Notes: a model not told the origin generated them from the letters alone. A stretch of DNA of 64,000 nt from Salvator merianae (GCA_003586115.2 QVOM02000103.1:2418001-2482000); one strand, 5' to 3'. Shown: positions 24,591 to 36,720, numbered from the stretch's first letter. Numbers and translations are program-made.

Positions 24591-24720
24591 TTTGGACCAT
24601 TGCTCAGGGGCAGAGCATATGTTTTGCATGCATAAGACCTCAGATTAAATTCTTGTCATTTCTAGTAGAAAAAGGATACTGAATAGAAGGGCTAGGGAAG
24701 ACAATGGAAAAAAAATTCAA
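24591..24720 (+). mobile_element. tRNA-derived SINE (5' half)
   Basis: The head 'ttgctcaggggcagagcata' (A-box position), 'tttgcatgcataagacctca' and 'gattaaattcttgtcatttc' (B-box position), followed by 'agaaaaaggatactgaatag', match the squamate SINE that begins with a tRNA-like 'tagctcagtggtagagc'. The copy is truncated before its 3' tail. A fuller copy lies at 51030-51217. Confidence 0.7.
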
Positions 24721-24742
24721 ACACTAGTTATGTATGTATTTA

Positions 24743-24870
24743 TTCATACTTGTTCATACTTGTTGCTAGCAAGCGCCAAGAATGCTTGCTAATCAAGTGT
24801 GTCTGCTCCCAATCGCTACTACCTATGGAGCACTAATTTGTGTTCTACAACCTTACTGGGTTTTGTTGTA
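24743..24870 (+). mobile_element. GGGCC-end element family A, 5' fragment
   Basis: The head 'tgttcatacttgttgctagc', then 'gcttgctaatcaagtgtgtc', 'tgctcccaatcgctactacc' and 'tatggagcactaatttgtg' match the left part of family A (compare 38820-38950 and 55500-55640). The rest of the element is missing. Confidence 0.65.
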
Positions 24871-25745
24871 ATTCCAGTGAAGAGTCCCATGGCAATGGTT
24901 TCTGGAATGGAACCAGCAGAACAGTTGGGAAGGTTGAGGTTCTGATTGGATTTGATCTGCTGCATAACAAAATGTGGTGATCAAATAAAGCTCCAATTGA
25001 AACAAAAGTGCTTCCCCACCACCCAACTGCCTGTAGATAGCAAGAGGTAATAAATAAAATCCCACTATTGTATCTTATTAGCTCCCACCAGATGCCCACT
25101 GCAATCCCTAGCTTACCTTCACATCTGGCAAGTGACACATAAGATTAGCCTGTTGAGGATTTCTGGGAACTAGTGAAGGGTCAGCCCTCTTTCTTTTGTT
25201 GTTTTTTTGTGTGCTTGACTGGCTCCCTAAAGTCTCATGAGAGCTAATCTTATATGTGCTTCACCAGACACACAGGTAAGTGGGGCTATTACAGGAAATC
25301 TGGTGTCATTGCTGAATTTCCCATAATAGCATTGCAATGTGCTTTTTGGGAACGCCATAAGTATACATGACATTTCCAATGCAATGCTGAGAGGACTGTG
25401 GGATTTACGTCCTGTCTGGAAGCACTATCAGGAGTCCATAGGTATTTACTGAGAACTCCATACAGCCATTTATCCTCACCTATTTAGCTATGTTTAGAGA
25501 CCAGAAATAAATGTTACTGACAGAGAAATGGCTACAAGATTCTTCAAGGATGGTTGATTCAGCATGTGTAGGACAGTTAACAACACTGCTCTTGATTCAT
25601 GGCTGTTTTTTTCATGAATGAGAAAAGTAAAGGAGCCTTTATGGTTCCTCCATTAGTTAGTCACAAAAGACCTCTCTCTAATATGTATCTAATTTTTAAC
25701 AGGAAGGAAAAGACTGAATCAGCTGCTTCTTTACCTAGAATATAT

Positions 25746-25748
<3 letters not shown>
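24871..25748. other. Unannotated DNA
   Basis: No gene or supported repeat is visible. Confidence 0.5.
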
Positions 25749-25793
<45 letters not shown>

Positions 25794-25801
25794 TGTGTGT
25801 T
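25749..25801 (+). repeat. (CT)n(GT)n compound microsatellite
   Basis: Fourteen CT units run directly into about twelve GT units. The 185-codon frame crossing it (25599-26156) is not credible as a gene. Confidence 0.97.
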
Positions 25802-28762
25802 TAAAAAGTATAGAGAACAGACATGTTTTCTTGTCAAAGCAATGGTGTATTGGGGAAAAAATAGTTCATCAAAGCCCTGTCCATATTTTTATATTACCCT
25901 CAGTTTTCCACTGTTCTGCCCCTTCTGGTCTCAGAGCCTGATGCTGAATTTCACTGTTAAAGGAATTTCCTTTGCAGACTCTTCATCTTGCTTACATTCC
26001 AGGTGTCACCTGGTGGCATGGCTTTGGGATGCTTTGTCTCATTATTTTTGTTTGTGGATAAACAATTTTGCAGCAGTGAAACATTCTTTTATTTCTGCCT
26101 TGACACTAGGTGTATGCGTTTCTCCTCCCAGCAAGCATGCAGGCAAAAATGGCTAGCAGAAAATGCTTTCACAAGTATCCCATGAAGGGCCTGGAATCTG
26201 GATCCAGCAACAAGTATCGGGGCTCAGAAAACTCTGCTTTATATATGCAGTACAATATAGTTTTATTGGATTATGCTTGCAGCTTTCATAGACTAAGATG
26301 TAGTGTATGAATAAAAAGGTCACACCCAAGAACATTACTGAAAAGTGCCCTTTGGGCAAACTATTTTCTTAGGTGGAATCACAGAAAAGACACTCTTCTA
26401 CAGCACTTCCAGGAAAGGGTGACCCCTGCAAAGTACTAGATTTACATGAACTGTGCTCAGTACAGTGTGATGTCAGCACACACAGTTGCACAACCAACAC
26501 ACAAGCTATACATTGAAATGTTGCTGCAAGCAATTTGCACAGCGTTTTTAGAAAACACCTGAGGGTCACCTGCTGCCCTGTTGCTTTTTATTCCTCTTTA
26601 GTTTACATTTCCAATGGTGCTTAACATCTTTTACAGATTATTTTGGATGAGCAAAGATATAGAAATGAATTGAATTAAGCTTCCTAGTTTTCTTTTTAAA
26701 ACTTCTGAGTAGGGTTAATATTTACACATTTTGGACAGTTTTTGAATGCCTGTAGTAGGTTTCAGTATTAGTTAGTAAGTAACATTCTTATCTTTTCTTA
26801 TCTGTTATTGTCCTTTTCTGTTTTGCTTTCAGCCTACCGTCTTTTGATAGTCCTATGCTTCCTTTTTGGAAAAACCCAGCTAAGCAGTTCATTGGTTCAC
26901 TAATGACTTGCTTTGGCACCTTGACTCCCTCTGGCACATTTTTTTTAAAAAAATATTTCTAATAGAGAAAAGCACTGTGGACAGATCATCAAATCTGACA
27001 CATCCTTTTTCCCATGGGTCAGTTCTAGAAAGTCAGGATATTATTTATCCCTGAAGATAAACTGAGCTCCACAGAGTTTGCTTTGGAGAAAATTTAGAGA
27101 GAGGGACTATTCACTTCTGTTTGTTTTGTGTGAACATTAAACAGTAGAGTAATGACAGAAAAGATTTCTCCTACTATCCTTGACCAAATTACAGTGTTTC
27201 TACTTGTGCCCCCTGTTGTGGAACAAGTAGGATATTGTGCATATTCATAATACTGCTGGTCCAATGATATCATAATATCCAGAAACCTCTTTGTGACAAA
27301 TTATGTGTTTAAAAAAGAAGAAGATTTTCAGTTTCCCCACATTAACAAGCTGATTAGGTATTCATTTATTTTGATTTACAGCTGTATTCTGACAGTCAGA
27401 TGGCACTTCATAACTAATATTTAATATATGTACCATTTGCTTAGGTGATGTTACACAAATAGGTTCTCCGCCTCAAGACATTTAATGAGCTGCCAATCTC
27501 CCAAGTTCTTATTTTCTTCTATTTTCTTGGTTTAGGTTTCCCCATTCTTGCAGTTTTAATACAGTAATAGTTTTCTAATGCAAGGTTTGCTATGAACATC
27601 CTTGGACTATCATCATCATCATCATAACCATCACCACGACCACCATTATCATTATTCTTATTTGAATTTGGGCTTAATTTTGTTTGCTCATTAGATATCC
27701 TTATAGCACATACAGCTTGGCTGTAATTTGTCTCTTCTGTTTCTCTCTCCCCCTCTTTTGTTAAAGCTTGCAAAGATACACTGCAGAAAACATTTCACAC
27801 GGGAATGCATGTGTCACTGCAATAATTGATACTGGAAAGTTATGTGAAGGTCTTTTTGTTATTAAATAAAATAGCTTTTTCTAACAAGGAAAAGATAGAT
27901 GGTGGGAGCGTAAGCAAGAGAGCAACTCTAAAAATGACCTGAGAGTTAAGATATATAAACTACAGAAAAAGAACTCACATGTTTTTATCCTGTCTCAGAA
28001 AGGTCACATTTTTTTTCCTGCAGCAGTAACAGAATAATGACATCTTCAGTTAACAAATAATTGCACAACAGTACCCTCTCAAGCACCCACAGTTGTTCCA
28101 AGTAAATTGCAATGAATTCTGTACTTCCAGTCTTTGTTTGCTTCCTTTCCAGTGATTAGAGATTGTCAGTCAAAACCTGGATTCCCGTATAAAGCTAAAT
28201 AGGAGCAAGATCTTTGTATTTCTGAAGGATAACCGCACTTGAATGCCAGCACTAGTGAGATAGTGATTGCTTTTATACCGACTTGTAAAACGTCAATACT
28301 ACATTTGAAATAGGAATTCAACGGCAAAGTGTGTTCGATTAGATTTTAAATAAAACTTATCCTTAAAAATATTGTTACAAGAATTGTATATGTGATGACT
28401 ACAGTTAAGCTCCTTTCTTGTACTTCTGCATTATATTTTCTCATTTATTTACTGAATTTCCTGCCACATGAGGCTCATTCTCAAAAACATTTCTCCTCAA
28501 ATCATCCTGCCCTCTACTTGTTAATATGCTTTACTTAATATTCTCTGCCAAATTATAGGTGCATCTTATATGCCACTGTATCTTATATGTTGGGAAATAA
28601 GGTATTAACTGTTTCAGTAAGTGAGTTTTGCTTAAAAAATGTAATCTTTCCTGATTAAAACAAAGCAAATCTGACCTATGTGGAATGTATACTGAAATGA
28701 GAATAGTTTTAGGGTGAAACTGTGCTGGGATAAGTACAGTGCAAGTCTGGTTTTGGATTAAC
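25802..28762. other. Unannotated AT-rich DNA
   Basis: No gene is visible. A short imperfect ATC-type tract lies at 27608-27660. Nothing else is recognised. Confidence 0.5.
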
Positions 28763-28765
28763 TTT

Positions 28766-28883
28766 GGGCGATTCTCCACTGGCCACTATACTGGACCAGC
28801 AAGTATGAGCCTCCCTTTGGTACACTAGGAGGGGTCATGAGTGGGTCACCAATATGCGTATACTGCCCAATGCAGAATTGTAC
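28766..28883. mobile_element. Short palindromic MITE, copy 2 (TTT flanks)
   Basis: Starts 'gggcgattctccactg', then 'ggccactatactggaccagcaagtat', as in the 13.9-kb copy, and ends 'caatgcagaattgtac', whose reverse complement matches the other copy's left end over 16 nt. TTT stands on both sides (28763-28765 and 28884-28886). It is 118 bp against 168 bp for the first copy, so the middle is shortened. Confidence 0.75.
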
Positions 28884-28886
28884 TTT

Positions 28887-29681
28887 GTGGGTATTTTAGC
28901 TGTGGAGCATAAGGCATATTGTGAGGCAAGGTAGAACATAAAAGTGATTTTTTTAAAAAATGCTTTGTGTTGAACACTGTAAAATCTGTCAATTTCTGAT
29001 ATCACCAAACAATACCAATACTACTTACCTTGGTCTACCTGCAACTTACAGAGGTAATACTGACTTCTGGGTGTGCATATCAAGATCTAAAATGTTTTAT
29101 GTACATTTATAATTTAGTTAGAGAATGCAAAATTGACCCTGCTAGGTATGGGAGACTCAGAGTAGATTTTCAGAATATTCATATTTGATTTTGTGGGGAA
29201 GCAACCGGCTAAGCCTTTGCTCAGATGTTACTTCAGTTGAAAATGTGTTCCAATAGGAAGGCAGTAAGTAGCTGTCTGAAAAGCCTCTTAAGAAAAAGCA
29301 TAGATAGAACCATTTGAGCAACATGCTGTTGGAGAAAAGAACTCCTACAATGTTGCCCCTTGTCTTCTGCGAAGTGGAAAATCAGAACTTGCAATCTTAC
29401 ATTTCACAGAGAAGCAGCTGCAATCTCACATGATTTCATGAGTCACACAAGTAGACCATTCATGCAAAAGCCAGCTGCAGGCATATTTTCAGAAGAGGTT
29501 TGAAGCCACTGTGGAAAACAGTGGGAAGAATTATCAGGTTTGCTGTCACCCTCTTTACATCGTTCTGCTATGCATAGAGGGATTGCCTTGGGGATGCAGC
29601 CTAGCTAGAGCACTGAGAATATAGAGTTATTTGTCATTGATCCCTGTGTCGGTTTGATTTGCTCCCAGAGATACAAGACAC
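28887..29681. other. Unannotated DNA
   Basis: No gene or supported repeat is visible. Confidence 0.5.
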
Positions 29682-29684
29682 TAG

Positions 29685-29969
29685 GGGCCTCCAAGTGCAG
29701 ATGGCCAGCTCAGCTGCCATAATTGTGACCACAGTAATATCTAGCCATTGCCATGGCAACCAGGGACACCAGAAGACGGTGTGGACACTGCTGACCAGGA
29801 GCAATCCAACTGCTCCTGGTCAATCTGTTGACAACAATTTGTTGTTCACAGCTAATAGCATCCAGGGTCAGCTATGGATGCTCACAGATGCTGTGGTGGC
29901 AGGAACATGCAGACAGCCCTTTCCAGTGAGCATCTAGAAGCTCACCGACAGGTCAGTGCAAACAGGCCC
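29685..29969 (-). mobile_element. GGGCC-end element family A, minus orientation
   Basis: Read on the minus strand it begins 'gggcctgtttgcactg', then 'gtgagcttctagatgctcac', 'attagctgtgaacaacaa' and the family core 'ggttgccatggcaatggcta'. Flanking triplets are TAG (29682-29684) and TAA (29970-29972), a near match to the TNA duplications of cleaner relatives. It is shorter than other copies, with the 3' part reduced. The 92-codon frame inside it is not a gene. Confidence 0.7.
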
Positions 29970-29972
29970 TAA

Positions 29973-31202
29973 GATAAAAGCTCTTGGCTCAATGATGTTT
30001 CTTTGAAAAAAACAGATCTTTTGCAACAAATTTTAGCATATTCATTTATTTTTCTTATGGAGCTCTTCTGGTCATTCTGAAGTGGAAGAGCCTTTTAAGA
30101 GATAAAAATATGCAAATTAAATGATACCTACTTAAGAGTTATTGTTTTTATGTTTTCTCTGCCTTTTTACTTCCTACAGTGAAAAAAGATGAAACTGCTC
30201 ATCTTGAAAACTTGAAGGTAAAAAGTGGTTTTGTTTTTCTCTACTAAGGCTTTTGCAAGCTTAAGAATTCAAAAATGTTAGAATCCACTTGGTTGTTGGA
30301 GACTGTCCCAGCACTTGCGGCAAGATAAACATGAAACAATTCTCCATTAGAGTGAATAAAGGACTCCTGGATCCTTATTGTACAAAGAATCCCAATGTAA
30401 CAGAGAAAAGTTATGAGCTGTGTGTGCTGTTCCTTTGTTTGCCTTCCACTTTATGCAGAAGCCTTGCCAACTCAATATTACAACTGTTTCTTTATACATT
30501 TCCATGAAATGGAAATCAGGATTTTGGTGGGATGGTAAAGAGAGATTCATGGTTGTTAAAAGTAAGAAATGCTGGCAATAATTAGAACTGGGAACATGCC
30601 AAATTCTTTTTCTCCACTCAGCTATAGCATACTTCCTTCATGAAGCAAATGATCTCAAATTCATATACATCTCTAGAATGAAATATATTTCTGGAAGACC
30701 AGAGGTATAACTACCCCTGAGCAAACCCAGTTTGTGCTGGCTCAGCAAGCAGCAGAAGACTGATGCTGATATTTGGTGTGCATGTTTTGGGTCTTGGTTT
30801 GCAAGGTAGGAGAATCCCATTCCATCCTAACCACACTGGTATGGAAAACCATTCCAGTTTTAGATCTAGGGTCAGACTGATCCACAACCTAAACATTTTT
30901 TTTTTCTTCTAGACTTTTGCAAATCAAAAAATTCTAGAATAAGATTCAGGCTGCATTCACATGTAAAACAAACACGTGAGGCAGCTGAGACAGCTTAGAG
31001 ATTGTTTGCATGTAATATCCTTCTCATGCCAGGCTATCCTTTCCCCTTATCAGAAACATTCTATGCTACAAAAGATGGGATGGGATGAGAACACAATTAG
31101 AGATGGGATGAGAACACAAGTGCCACATGCTATTTTTTCTAGAGTGCTTTGGAGATCCCTTCCTTTTTTTTTTTTTTTCTTGCTGTGTGAAAACACATCT
31201 TT
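29973..31202. other. Unannotated DNA
   Basis: No gene or supported repeat is visible. 'gatgggatgagaacacaa' occurs twice at 31080-31120, a small direct repeat, and a T-run lies at 31164-31179. Confidence 0.5.
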
Positions 31203-31612
31203 GGGCCTGTTCACACTTACCTTGTAGTGAGTGAATGGCTGCTCACTGGGTAAGCGTGTCTGCACATTGCCACCGCATCCCAGAGTGCTCCCAGCCACCT
31301 TCAAAGCCAGCTAGATGTGACAACTAAAGCATTGTTCATAACTTGAACAGGAGCAGCTGGATCATTCCCAGTCAGTAGTGTCTGGACTCTCTTCTGGGTG
31401 TGACTCTGCCAGTTGGAGTGATGGTGTATCCCAAACACCATGGAACATCCAGGCACTCACCAGATGTTGCTGTGGTCATTGCCATGGTTATCTGGCCTGC
31501 TCTGGTTGGGCCATCCACACTTCAAGTGCCACTGGTCTGTTACAGGGCTTTTTCAGTACTTGAAGTGCAGATGGCCACTGCCACACTGAGTCCTTACCAG
31601 CCTAAAATGATA
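31203..31612 (+). mobile_element. GGGCC-end element family A
   Basis: The left end 'gggcctgttcacactt' is intact. Internal family text includes 'gctcactgggtaagcgtgtc', 'caggagcagctgga', 'cattgccatggttatctggcc' and 'tgaagtgcagatggccactg', followed by 'ccttaccagcctaaaatgat'. The right inverted end is decayed, so the 3' limit is approximate. No coding capacity. Confidence 0.7.
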
Positions 31613-32402
31613 TGCTTCTGGAACATCCTTTTTGTAAACTTGCAACAAGATTAATTGTGAAAGTCACTAAATGAATTTAGGTTCCTATGATTTGTATCAG
31701 TACCAGGACTAGATAAAATAGTGTCTTTCCTGAAGACCCACAAGACGACCAGAATCTCAGCATTTTGGTCAAACAAATTCTGGACAGTAACTGAGAATTT
31801 GTCAGTCTTCCATTTTAGATTACTCCTTCTTGGCTTCATGTCTGCCCTCCAACGAGGAGAATAGAATCAAGGAAATAAATAGCCTGTAGCTGAGTGACTT
31901 TTTTCTTTCACCTGACATATTCCTTACATTGGTGGGAAGAAGGTATTTATGTTCTTGAGTATACCAAGCTTTGAAGAGGGCATCTGTTGAAATTTTGATT
32001 CTGATTACCTTCATCTAGGGTGAATTTTCTGTTACAACTTTATATTGTATTTTTTGTTATAAAAATGGTTCTTGTGAACACTATTCAGATTTTACAGGGT
32101 AGTTGGAATAGTTTAACCTTCTAAGTAACAGATGCCTGTATGTATTGCGTATTTGGTCATTTATATAGTTTGCTTTTTATTATAGTCTTACACGTTGAGG
32201 TTTGTTGAATTTTAAAGAGGGCTTCTTTTGAAAGATATTTTTATTTCTATTGGATTTTCTTGCTGCTTCTTAGTTTTTTTGTTCAATAAGGATACATTTT
32301 ATAAAGACTTCATTTTTCTTGTTGTTTGTTGTTTTTAATAATCAGATTCCTACCTTGTGGCAAAGGATGTAGTAATATATTTTGTTTGCCACTGTGCCAC
32401 TG
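31613..32402. other. Unannotated AT-rich DNA
   Basis: No gene or supported repeat is visible. Confidence 0.5.
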
Positions 32403-32518
32403 AGGAGGGAGGGAGGGAGGGAGGGAGGGAGGGAGGGAGGGAGGGAGGGAGGAAGGAAGGAAGGAAGGAAGGAAGGAAGGAAGGAAGGAAGGAAGGAAGG
32501 AAGGAAGGACGGACGGAC
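32403..32518 (+). repeat. (GGGA)n(GGAA)n(GGAC)n compound microsatellite
   Basis: Twelve GGGA units, then about fourteen GGAA units, then GGAC units. It is a pure purine tract of about 107 nt before the C appears. The Ser/Leu/Pro and Gly/Arg open frames across it are artefacts. Confidence 0.97.
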
Positions 32519-33439
32519 TTGGTGGACATGCCAAGCTAGAAAAATAGGGCACAGGACATGAGCCAAAGTTAAACCAATACTGTATCTAGCCTTCATCTCC
32601 CTTTGCTTTATATAACCTCTAGCTTTTCATTTTTTCTATCTACTTACTTTAGATCCTTGTGATGGCAAATGTAGGTCACTGTTCTTACCTTAACACTATA
32701 TTGTCCAATAACAGTAATCTTTTTTTCTTAAAAAATAAATCATGTTAACAGAAGATTTCTGGTCTGTTAATCTCTGGTCTCAGTTGTGATTGACACTTCT
32801 TTCTTTCTTTGACACTCAGCAAGTAGTAATTTGAGTGATTTACACATACAACTCCCTCTTCCTAATACCAATACACCCACACTTCTATTTGATGTCTTTT
32901 AACTTAGCGTGTACAGTGGGGACCAGGTTTCACTGAAATATTTGATATGGACCTGGTTGTTAGGTTTGTTTTAAAATTATGCTTTGTTAACTTGTTGCTA
33001 GTATGCTGCTTTCTTCCTTTTTCTTCCTTGATTACTTTTCTCTAAAAGGTGAAACAAAGCTTTTAAATGTACTATTGATAATCAGCTTACAACTCCTTGC
33101 AAAGCCTGTGAATTGAAGAAGCTTGAAATCTTCTAAGCGAGCAGTGAGAGAAAATGTTTTGTGTTTTTTAGAAATATCTATGTACCTTACTTACCTGGAG
33201 GAGTTCCCACTAGTTTTCTTGTGGGATGCTTTGTAATTTTGTTTAGAAAAAAGAACAGGTGATTTTAAGATCTCCGTTTTTTGGGCTGTGGTCATACCTG
33301 AAATTTTAAATGGCTTGAAGAAATCCCTCATGCTCAGGGTTCCCACCTGAAAACGGCCTTTTGATTTTTATCCTAGCCAATCCCCCAAAATTTGACCTGT
33401 CAGACAATTGGATTATCTAGCTCTCAAGTTCTTTCAGTT
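32519..33439. other. Unannotated AT-rich DNA
   Basis: No gene or supported repeat is visible. Confidence 0.5.
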
Positions 33440-34003
33440 CCATAGTCTGACTACATTTAGTAGGACAGTGCCATCCCACCCTGCCCATCCCCCTTGCCCT
33501 GTGTCTTCAGCTTCCTTTTTTGTTGTTAAACCAGAGATTTCTGCAGATCTCTGCACTTTCCAGTTTGTTTGAGTGTGAGTTATATTTCCAGCCAGGATAT
33601 TAGGGGCAGGGGAAAGGGCAAAGGTAGCACAGTCCTTCCATCCTTTTTTCTCTTCTGCATTCAACAGGATGGTACCATGTTCTCTCAATTTCCTCCTTGC
33701 CCCATGTCTTCAGTTTCCGTCTTTTCTGTTAAACCTGAGATCTTTGCCTTAAAATGGGGGTGGTGGTGCATGGATATTAATCCTGGATATTAAGGGCAGG
33801 AACAAGAGCAAAGGTAGGATAATCCTTTCATTTTTTTTCTCCCTTTTGCATTTAATGAGAGGGGACCATCTTCCCTAACCTTCTTTCCTGCCCACATCTC
33901 CAGCTTCCATCTTTTTTTGTTGTTGCTGCTGCTAAACCCTAGATCTCCACAAGTGTGCAGTTCTGCAACTGTACAGGCTCTGGGGGGCTACATTGCTAGC
34001 CAT
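33440..34003 (+). repeat. Tandem array, three ~190-203 bp units
   Basis: 'cttcag-ttcc' followed by 'gttaaacc-gagat' recurs at 33505, 33708 and 33898. 'ggatattaggggcaggg-aa' followed by 'gcaaaggta' recurs at 33595 and 33785, with a decayed third at about 34003. Spacing is about 190-203 bp. Units are imperfect. The array passes directly into a second array with nearly the same period. Confidence 0.8.
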
Positions 34004-34640
34004 GATTTTGGGGCCAGAGCCATGGGGAAAGGTGTTGTTGTCAGGTGAAGAGAGGAGTAAAAAAGGAGATAGGAGGAATCCTGTCTGTTTTGCTTTGTAG
34101 ACAGTTTCTTGGGAAGGTGGGACGAAATGAAGCTTGGATGGAGCAGTGTAGCATGTGCACTATGCCCCCACACACATAAAGAAAACACACACAGCCACTG
34201 GGTCCAGCTCAAGAACATGTGCACAAATGAGTGCAGATGAGGAAGGGTGTAAAAAAAGAAAACAGGAGGAATGGTGTCCATTTTGCCTCATGGACAATGT
34301 CCTTATGGAGTGAGAAGAAATAAAGGGAGGATGGAGTAGACAAGAATATGCACTCCACAAGACACAAGGACATGATAGGCTCATACATATTTTGATTATG
34401 ACATGTGTGCAAATAGAGAGACAGTGTGAGGAGAGACTACAAAAAAAGAGAAAGCAGTACTCTTATCACTGTGGAAAGCATCGTTGAAGGGTAGAGATAA
34501 AGAAGAATGGCCTTTACCTTCACTGAAAAGCCAAAAATTGAGTGGCAGAAGAGCACCCAGTCACAAACAGCAGAGGGAGGAGGAGAAGATGAAGGTTGGA
34601 GAGGATAAGGAACCCTATCACCCAACTGGCATTGGGGAAA
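34004..34640 (+). repeat. Second tandem array, ~190-195 bp units
   Basis: 'aggaggaat-tgtc-gttttgc' starts at 34071 and 34264 (193 bp apart), with a weaker third near 34453. Each unit also carries 'tggagcagtgtag'/'tggagtagacaag', a 'catgtg-gcaaat' word and an A-run before 'agaaa'. I could not align this unit to the preceding array, but the shared period suggests a common origin. Confidence 0.7.
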
Positions 34641-34961
34641 CTAGTGTGGAAAAAGAAATATGAACTGAATGAGAACTATATTTGATGCATTTGCTCAAGC
34701 CAATAATGGATTAAGGCCCTTTGTAGAAGAAAGGATAAGTCCGGAAGGTTTAGGAAGTTTCCAATATTGATGGTTGATAAACTATATGAATTTAATTAGC
34801 AGTATCTGGAATACAATAGAAGGTAGAAAGCAGTTTGCATAGGGAAATTTGTAATCAGCTTACAGTGTTGCAAGGAATCTTTCATAATCGGGTACATGCC
34901 CAGTGTTCTAAGAATGAGGAACTGAAGTCTGGGGGCATATCTGAATCATGTTTCCTGAGTC
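34641..34961. other. Unannotated DNA
   Basis: No gene or supported repeat is visible. Confidence 0.5.
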
Positions 34962-35024
34962 TCCTTCCTTCCTTCCTTCCTTCCTTCCCTCCCTCCTTCC
35001 TTCCTTCCTTCCTTCCTTCCTTCC

Positions 35025-35064
<40 letters not shown>
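34962..35064 (+). repeat. (TTCC)n(TC)n compound microsatellite
   Basis: About sixteen TTCC units with a short CCCT interruption, then about seventeen TC units. It is a pure pyrimidine tract of about 100 nt. Confidence 0.97.
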
Positions 35065-35067
<3 letters not shown>

Positions 35068-35337
35068 GCTGATCAAAATCAGCCCATGCCACATCTCTAT
35101 GGTCCTGAACCACACATGCACTTCAAGACTGGATACGGAGACCTCCTAGGGCTAGGAATTTAAGTTCCAAGCCTTGGGAGCCTCTGAGGTGACATTTACG
35201 GGCATGCTTTGGTATGCCACTGAAATCCCTCCCCTGTAGTCCCAAATACGAAGACATGACTTGGCACAGCATGGTTCCTTGTTTATGGATTGGGGGCCAC
35301 TGGTCCATCTGGTAGTCAAAAATAAATGTGACTACTG

Positions 35338-35489
35338 GTGTTCCTGCTCAGGATACTCCTGATTGGGATTATGCTCTGTCAAAAGCAGATGAAGCATTCC
35401 AGGGGATGGAGGGGATGCAGATCTATGTGGCCTAGGACCTTGCTATGTGGGCCCTTAATCCTGATTAAAAGACCTGTGCAGAAAGGGCC
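35338..35489. mobile_element. GGGCC-end element family D, right part
   Basis: The right end 'tgtgcagaaagggcc' followed by TAA is the typical terminus. The interior 'tactcctgattgggattatg' and 'gtcaaaagcagatgaagca' matches 'cctcctgatctggattatac' and 'atctaaagcagacagagcaa' in the element at 47201-47554. The left end is not found and the start is approximate. Confidence 0.65.
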
Positions 35490-36031
35490 TAAAGCTCCAT
35501 TGTGGGGTGAGGCATACTAAACAGTTGTGGTATAAATAAATCGTTGGAGAGCTGGGAGAGAGCCAAGAGGGTGAGATTTGTACAGTGGTGTTCATTTGTA
35601 CACCTGTTTGCAAAAGTTGTTGCATGTGAGAAAGCAAATTGAGTTTTCCAGGTTATGTTTTTAGAGTATACGTATATTATGCCTCTTTTCCTTTTTAATA
35701 TGGAACAGAAATTTGAAAAAGCAAGAACTTAATTAATATTCAGTGCATGGAGTAAATGTAGTGTTTTAGCTGTATAAATAAAGCACAGAAGTAGTCATAT
35801 TGAAATTTAGCAGTTCAGTAAAAACACAGCAAGAATGCTTTCTTTTTCCATTTACATCATTTTGTTACAAGTTCTTATGTAATAGGAAATATTAAAATCA
35901 ATTTAATATGATTATAACATATCAACAAATGACATATTGCCTTATTTTGCACCATAAAAGACACTCTGATTCTTTAGACATACCTATAATTTAGCAAGGA
36001 ATATTAGAAAAAAATAAATTATAAGCAAATC
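35490..36031. other. Unannotated AT-rich DNA
   Basis: No gene or supported repeat is visible. Confidence 0.5.
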
Positions 36032-36409
36032 TTATAGGCACAACAGTGTGTACCCTAAATGTGGGTTTGTAGCTGACCTCATCTCCTCTTGCTGATCATG
36101 ACCTAGCTGCGAAGAAGTTGATGCAGCTGCTGCAGGACACCGGACCATCAGTGTCATAAAGGCAGCCATTGTCCAACTCTCTTGATCCAAAGGGTTAAAG
36201 TTAGATGGAGGCTGATGCAAACGAGAAAGCAGAGTGACAATATGAGGCATTACTTCTGCTTTAGCTGCCCCTAGGCTAAGAGCCTTGTCATTTGGTGCCA
36301 TATGAAGAGACCCCAAGTTGTGTTTTGTAAGGAGATCAGGCTGTTTTGCCATTTTCTTTGCAGATATTTTCGTTGCCTTCATAACAATACCACAAAGTAG
36401 GATTGCCAA
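36032..36409 (-). pseudogene. Unrecognised 125-codon open frame, possible exon or retrocopy relic
   Basis: This is the open frame here with the most protein-like composition that does not lie in a recognised repeat. It runs from 'MAILLCGIVMKATK' through 'KKMAKQPDLLTKHNLGSLHM', 'SLGAAKAEVMPHIVTLLSRL' and 'NPLDQESWTMAAFMTLMV' to a stop at 36032. It is helix-prone, with a mix of charged and hydrophobic residues rather than repeat bias. I do not recognise the family. Upstream on the minus strand there is no pyrimidine tract before the nearest AG, so a normal splice acceptor is not evident, and no poly-A tail is seen downstream. It may be a decayed exon, a retrocopy fragment, an unfamiliar transposon domain or chance. 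Confidence 0.25.
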
Positions 36410-36514
36410 AATCAGAACTAATTAGTCACTTTTGGCTTTTTTAAGGATTTTTCTATGGTTAGGATAATTAGTTTGGCAGTTTCTGGCCAGGCTGCTGCAA
36501 GGTTTTCATCATCA

Positions 36515-36720
36515 ATATCATCAGTATATTTGTATCCTGCCATTCCATTGTATACTCAAGGCGGTTTACAAAGAATTAGCAAAATGCAGAGAAATTATTA
36601 AACAAAATACAAAAGCAAAATGCAATAATCACGACAATATATATAATGTAATATTAAATACATTTAAACAGAAAATCCAAATAAAAAGAAAAAATTCTCA
36701 AACACACATATCCTGCAATT
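36515..36720 (-). mobile_element. Antisense 3' end of a retroposon (L2/CR1-type), tentative
   Basis: 'tatcctgccattccattgta' and 'ctcaaggcggtttacaaag', followed by an A-rich tract, resemble the antisense 3' untranslated ends of squamate LINEs, where 'ggcggtttacaa' is a recurring phrase. No coding part is attached, so the family is uncertain. Confidence 0.4.

Noticed and set aside
25599..26156. 185-codon plus-strand frame
   Set aside because: It runs through a (CT)n(GT)n microsatellite, giving Leu-Ser and Cys-Val strings, with no domain on either side.
32310..32596. Ser/Leu/Pro and Gly/Arg repeat peptides
   Set aside because: Translations of the GGGA/GGAA microsatellite in several frames.
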